The notes under the pieces: generated by a model
The model's input: the letters and a program-made list of their open reading frames with translations, nothing else
Told to the model about the DNA's origin: nothing
Database searches by the model: none
Translations under genes and position numbers: made by a program
DNA from: Deltaproteobacteria bacterium
GTDB lineage: Bacteria > SAR324 > NAC60-12
Direction of reading: 5' to 3'
Assembly: GCA_002716165.1 (NCBI GenBank)
Contig: PAZT01000020.1
Location: 6,741-15,666 of the forward strand
DNA length: 8,926 bases
Part shown: positions 6,990 through 8,926 of the stretch, piece after piece
How the letters are laid out: every line of letters begins with the position of its first letter
Position numbering within the stretch: the first letter of the stretch is position 1

Positions 6990-7444
6990 AAAACAAATTC
7001 AGTTTGTGTTTGATTCAATTATTTTTTCTGTTATCTGCAAATTCAGTATTCGCCGAATATAGGGCATACGAACTGGAGGTATTTGATAGGATTGCAAACA
7101 CTTCACGAAAATTGATTACCTCTTTTTCACCATCAGACTTTATCCAAGTGAATGGTGGTCCTCAGCGAACAGGAGTTATTATCCGGGCTTCCTGGATCTG
7201 CTATGGAGACACCTCACTATACAAAAAATTATGTCCCCAGCCAAAGGCGATAAATCCAAAGTATGAGCCTGGTGAACGCGTTCAAATAGTTTTGAAGAAG
7301 CATCTTACAGATCAGTGGATCGGTGTAATTGAGAACAGTTTTTTTCGTCCAGGATTGCGCAGCAATGTTTATGGAGTGAGGTTTGCTGAAAGGGGCAACC
7401 TTTATACACGCTATTACGAATCAAACTTACAAAAAGTTCCATAA
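6986..7444 (+). CDS. Small Sec-exported protein of unknown function
   Basis: I do not recognise this 152-residue protein. It begins with a clear signal peptide: basic MKNK, a hydrophobic core (about 5-18) and a likely cleavage site after SVFA at residue 23, leaving a mature protein of about 129 residues in the periplasm or outside. There is no lipobox. The mature chain is mainly polar and looks beta-rich, with aromatic and basic residues throughout. Two cysteines at 72 (SWICYGD) and 83 (KLCPQP) are the only ones after the signal peptide and could form a disulfide. No transmembrane segment or catalytic motif is visible. The ATG overlaps the stop of the pentapeptide-repeat gene as ATGA and is preceded by a good Shine-Dalgarno. 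It is the last gene of the cluster, so its export may be linked to the envelope role of neighbours, but this is conjecture. Confidence 0.85.
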   Translation: MKNKFSLCLIQLFFLLSANSVFAEYRAYELEVFDRIANTSRKLITSFSPSDFIQVNGGPQRTGVIIRASWICYGDTSLYKKLCPQPKAINPKYEPGERVQIVLKKHLTDQWIGVIENSFFRPGLRSNVYGVRFAERGNLYTRYYESNLQKVP

Positions 7445-7449
7445 AAATT

Positions 7450-7477
7450 TTTACTGGCAGCCTTGAACCTTTATATT
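7450..7477 (+). promoter_or_regulatory. Possible weak promoter upstream of dapA
   Basis: TTTACT at 7450-7455 and TATATT at 7472-7477 are separated by 16 bases and precede dapA by about 120 bases. The -35 match is modest and AT-rich sequence yields such pairs by chance. A start near 7484 would place the palindrome at 7522-7539 inside the transcript leader. Confidence 0.3.
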
Positions 7478-7521
7478 AACTGAAGTAAAGTTAGAAAAAT
7501 AAATGCTTCTTCTGAGAGCTA

Positions 7522-7539
7522 TTTACATAATCATGTAAA
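7522..7539. repeat. 18-bp palindrome in the dapA upstream region
   Basis: TTTACAT (7522-7528) and ATGTAAA (7533-7539) form a perfect 7-bp inverted repeat with the 4-base spacer AATC. It lies 58 bases before the dapA ATG in an otherwise featureless 153-base gap (7445-7597). The symmetry suits a dimeric regulator's operator, or a small hairpin in the leader. The dyad is seen; binding is inferred. Confidence 0.45.
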
Positions 7540-7597
7540 GTAAAAAGTCAAAAAGATCCTTTCTGTTTTGAATAAAACTCTTAAGCATAAGAATGTT

Positions 7598-8506
7598 ATG
7601 GAAAGAATTAAATCGGCTAGTCTCATGACTGCGATAAAGACTCCTTACAGGCCAGACGGCGAAGTGGATCTGATAACTTTTGACAGCTTGGTGGAAGCTC
7701 AAATCAATAACGGCGTTGAGGGTTTAATTGTGTGTGGTACAACTGGAGAAGGTCACTTAATGGACTGGGAAGAGCATCTTATGCTTATTGCTCACTGCGT
7801 TAATCAGTTTGGAGATCGCTTGGCAATTATTGGAAATACAGGCAGCAACAATACTCGCGAGGCTTTGAAAGGAACCAAATATGGTTTTGCTTTTGGTATG
7901 GACGCAGCACTGCAGATAAATCCTTATTATGGTAAAACGTCGAATGAAGGATTAAAAGAACATTTTGCTAGGGTTTTGGATTTGGGTCCGTCAATCATTT
8001 ACAACGTCCCTTCCCGAACTGGACAGGATTTGGAGCCAGAATTTATTGATAAACTGTCTGAGCATACTAATTTTATTGGCATGAAAGAATGCGCTGGTAA
8101 TGAAAGAATGGGTTACTATGAATCAAATGGTATTGCATGTTGGTCTGGAAATGACGATCAGTGTTTTGAGGGACGTCATAGACATGGTTCTCATGGGGTT
8201 ATTTCAGTAATAAGCAACCTACTTCCAGGCCTGATGCGAAGTCTCATGGATAATGATGATTCCGATCTGAATGAACGCCTTCTACCTGTAATGGCTTGGT
8301 TATTCCATGTTCCAAGCCCGAACGCATTGAATACTGTGCTGAGTATGACTGGAGCTATTCAGCCCGTTTTTCGTCTTCCTTATTCCCCCGTTGATTTAAC
8401 TGCACGCCAAGTTATATTTGAATTGCTTCAGAATTTTGAAGCAAAAGATTGGGTTGGTTCAGGACTGGAGTTGATGAAAGATAGGCAGTTTATTCTTACT
8501 GATTGA
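7598..8506 (+). CDS. dapA: 4-hydroxy-tetrahydrodipicolinate synthase, plant-type
   Basis: DapA condenses pyruvate with aspartate semialdehyde, the first committed step to diaminopimelate and lysine. I start it at the ATG at 7598 (302 residues); an in-frame TTG at 7568 would add ten residues with no conserved content. Neither start has a clear Shine-Dalgarno. All catalytic residues are visible: Thr48 and Thr49 in GTTGEG, Tyr111 in NPYYGKTS, Tyr135 and Arg140 in IIYNVPSRTG, and the Schiff-base lysine Lys163 in GMKEC. The inhibitor site for lysine appears present (His60, Asn84, Glu88, Tyr110), with Trp57 where E. coli has His53. Motifs such as LMDWEEH, GNTGSNNTREA, WSGNDDQC, SNLLPGLMRSLM and QPVFRLPYSP follow plant chloroplast enzymes far more closely than E. 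coli DapA, as I recall those sequences. The gene is apparently monocistronic, 153 bases after the preceding stop. Confidence 0.95.
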   Translation: MERIKSASLMTAIKTPYRPDGEVDLITFDSLVEAQINNGVEGLIVCGTTGEGHLMDWEEHLMLIAHCVNQFGDRLAIIGNTGSNNTREALKGTKYGFAFGMDAALQINPYYGKTSNEGLKEHFARVLDLGPSIIYNVPSRTGQDLEPEFIDKLSEHTNFIGMKECAGNERMGYYESNGIACWSGNDDQCFEGRHRHGSHGVISVISNLLPGLMRSLMDNDDSDLNERLLPVMAWLFHVPSPNALNTVLSMTGAIQPVFRLPYSPVDLTARQVIFELLQNFEAKDWVGSGLELMKDRQFILTD

Positions 8507-8602
8507 AACTTGAGTTTAATTATTGATAGTACTTGAGACTACTGCTCTAAACTTTCATTTATCTTGGTAAGAAAAACTGCAAATTATCGTATTAAAAAAA
8601 AT
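8507..8602. other. dapA 3' flank without recognisable gene
   Basis: Nothing codes here. A 7-base direct repeat ACTTGAG occurs at 8508-8514 and 8530-8536. No GC-rich hairpin with a T-run follows dapA, so its terminator is not evident. Confidence 0.4.
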
Positions 8603-8650
8603 AAAAAAATGTTATTTTTTTCTTGACATATCTGCTATCTAACGGATAAT
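8603..8650 (+). promoter_or_regulatory. Strong sigma-70-type promoter with UP-like element
   Basis: A perfect TTGACA (8623-8628) is followed by a 16-bp spacer and GATAAT (8645-8650), five of six matches to TATAAT. Directly upstream, 8603-8621 is a pure A/T block (seven A, then TGTTA, then seven T) that resembles an UP element bound by the RNA polymerase alpha subunit. The expected start is about 8657. A 6-bp inverted repeat GCTATC (8634-8639) / GATAGC (8651-8656) brackets the -10 hexamer. It is by far the best promoter in the window and of the kind that drives rRNA or other stable RNAs. It faces the right edge, away from dapA. Confidence 0.75.
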
Positions 8651-8656
8651 GATAGC

Positions 8657-8926
8657 GTTAATCTTTATAAGACCGCTTATATTCATATATGTTAGAACGA
8701 AACTCCTTGGCGGTGACACCTGTTCCCCTTTTGGTGGAAAAAGGTAGTTATATCCGTCAGGAGTAGTTAAACTCAATCGAAAAAAACATTCGATATGTGC
8801 AGCTGTCGGCCTGACTCAGAAACAGTCGCTTCGAGGGCTTTCGCTCAAACATTAATTAGGGGTCTAAGTATTTTGGGGTTAGCACTCTGCCTGGTCGGCA
8901 GATTCATTTGAGGTAGAGAATTACAG
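8657..8926 (+). ncRNA. Structured RNA of unknown family, or leader of an rRNA-type operon, running off the window
   Basis: No protein gene is convincing in the 270 bases after the strong promoter, but base pairing is abundant. Residues 8703-8713 and 8754-8763 form a 10-bp helix with one bulged base (8708). It encloses a CCTTTT/AAAAGG hairpin (8727-8732 with 8739-8744). Further hairpins are ATCGAA/TTCGAT at 8776-8794 (7-base loop) and TCTGCC/GGCAGA at 8886-8902 (5-base loop). None is followed by a U-tract, so transcription probably continues past 8926. I looked for tmRNA, RNase P, SRP RNA, 6S RNA and common riboswitch signatures and recognised none. No clear boxA antitermination site or start of 16S rRNA is seen. 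An rrn leader, a new small RNA or an unfamiliar riboswitch are all possible. Hairpins are seen; the transcript is inferred. Confidence 0.45.

Noticed and set aside
7568..7597. TTG at 7568 as the dapA start.
   Set aside because: The ten extra residues are polar and unconserved and there is no ribosome binding site. The ATG at 7598 starts close to the conserved ITAIKTPY-type N-terminus.
8603..8621. A-run/T-run dyad (AAAAAAAT, GTT, ATTTTTTT) as a terminator for dapA.
   Set aside because: The stem is only A-U pairs with no GC core, and it abuts a perfect -35 hexamer, so an UP element fits better.
8689..8766. A 25-codon open frame starting ATG after the strong promoter, beginning MLERNSLAVTP.
   Set aside because: It has no ribosome binding site, is very short, and lies across the strong helix at 8703-8763. 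RNA structure explains the sequence better. A leader peptide is not excluded.
8900..8926. Lysine-riboswitch-like string GAGGTAGAG near the right edge.
   Set aside because: The rest of the lysine riboswitch core is not seen, the match is short, and dapA lies upstream rather than downstream of it.

Overview
The window looks like the chromosome of an AT-rich, Gram-negative, flagellated bacterium. It holds a MotAB stator pair, an outer-membrane-type lipoprotein, a FapA-family protein, a Sec-exported small protein and a diaminopimelate/lysine pathway enzyme. Several genes lack a clear Shine-Dalgarno sequence. The phylum cannot be fixed from this window. Delta/SAR324-like proteobacteria and PVC-type lineages are both conceivable, and this is a guess. 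There is no insertion sequence, CRISPR array, prophage module or tRNA.

Layout. Positions 1-2464 are on the minus strand: motB (cut by the window start) and motA form a two-gene stator operon, preceded by a nearly 300-base AT-rich intergenic stretch, then a TatD-family metallo-hydrolase. From a divergent 144-base region at 2465-2608 a tightly packed plus-strand cluster runs to 7444. Its order is a Bor-like lipoprotein, RNase III (rnc), an RluB-type pseudouridine synthase, a FapA/DUF342 protein, a pentapeptide-repeat protein with an exceptionally regular helix, and a small exported protein of unknown function. Gaps are 4, 8, 49 and 15 bases, and the last two genes overlap by 4. The 49-base gap carries a long inverted repeat over the rluB stop codon. 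A separate gene, dapA, follows at 7598-8506 behind an 18-bp palindrome. Its sequence is of the plant type rather than the usual bacterial type.

The last 420 bases have no convincing protein gene. They contain the strongest promoter in the window (an A/T UP-like block, TTGACA, a 16-bp spacer, GATAAT) followed by at least 270 bases with several strong hairpins. This looks like a stable structured RNA or the leader of an rRNA-type operon whose body lies beyond the window edge. It matches no RNA family I can recognise.

Functionally, the cluster combines RNA maturation (rnc, rluB) with envelope and flagellum-related genes (Bor-like lipoprotein, FapA-like, exported protein). The stator genes and the FapA-like protein both point to flagellar motility. 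The most unusual items are the unidentified RNA locus at the right edge, the plant-type DapA, the unbroken pentapeptide rod with internal cysteine ladders, and the Bor-like lipoprotein next to RNase III.
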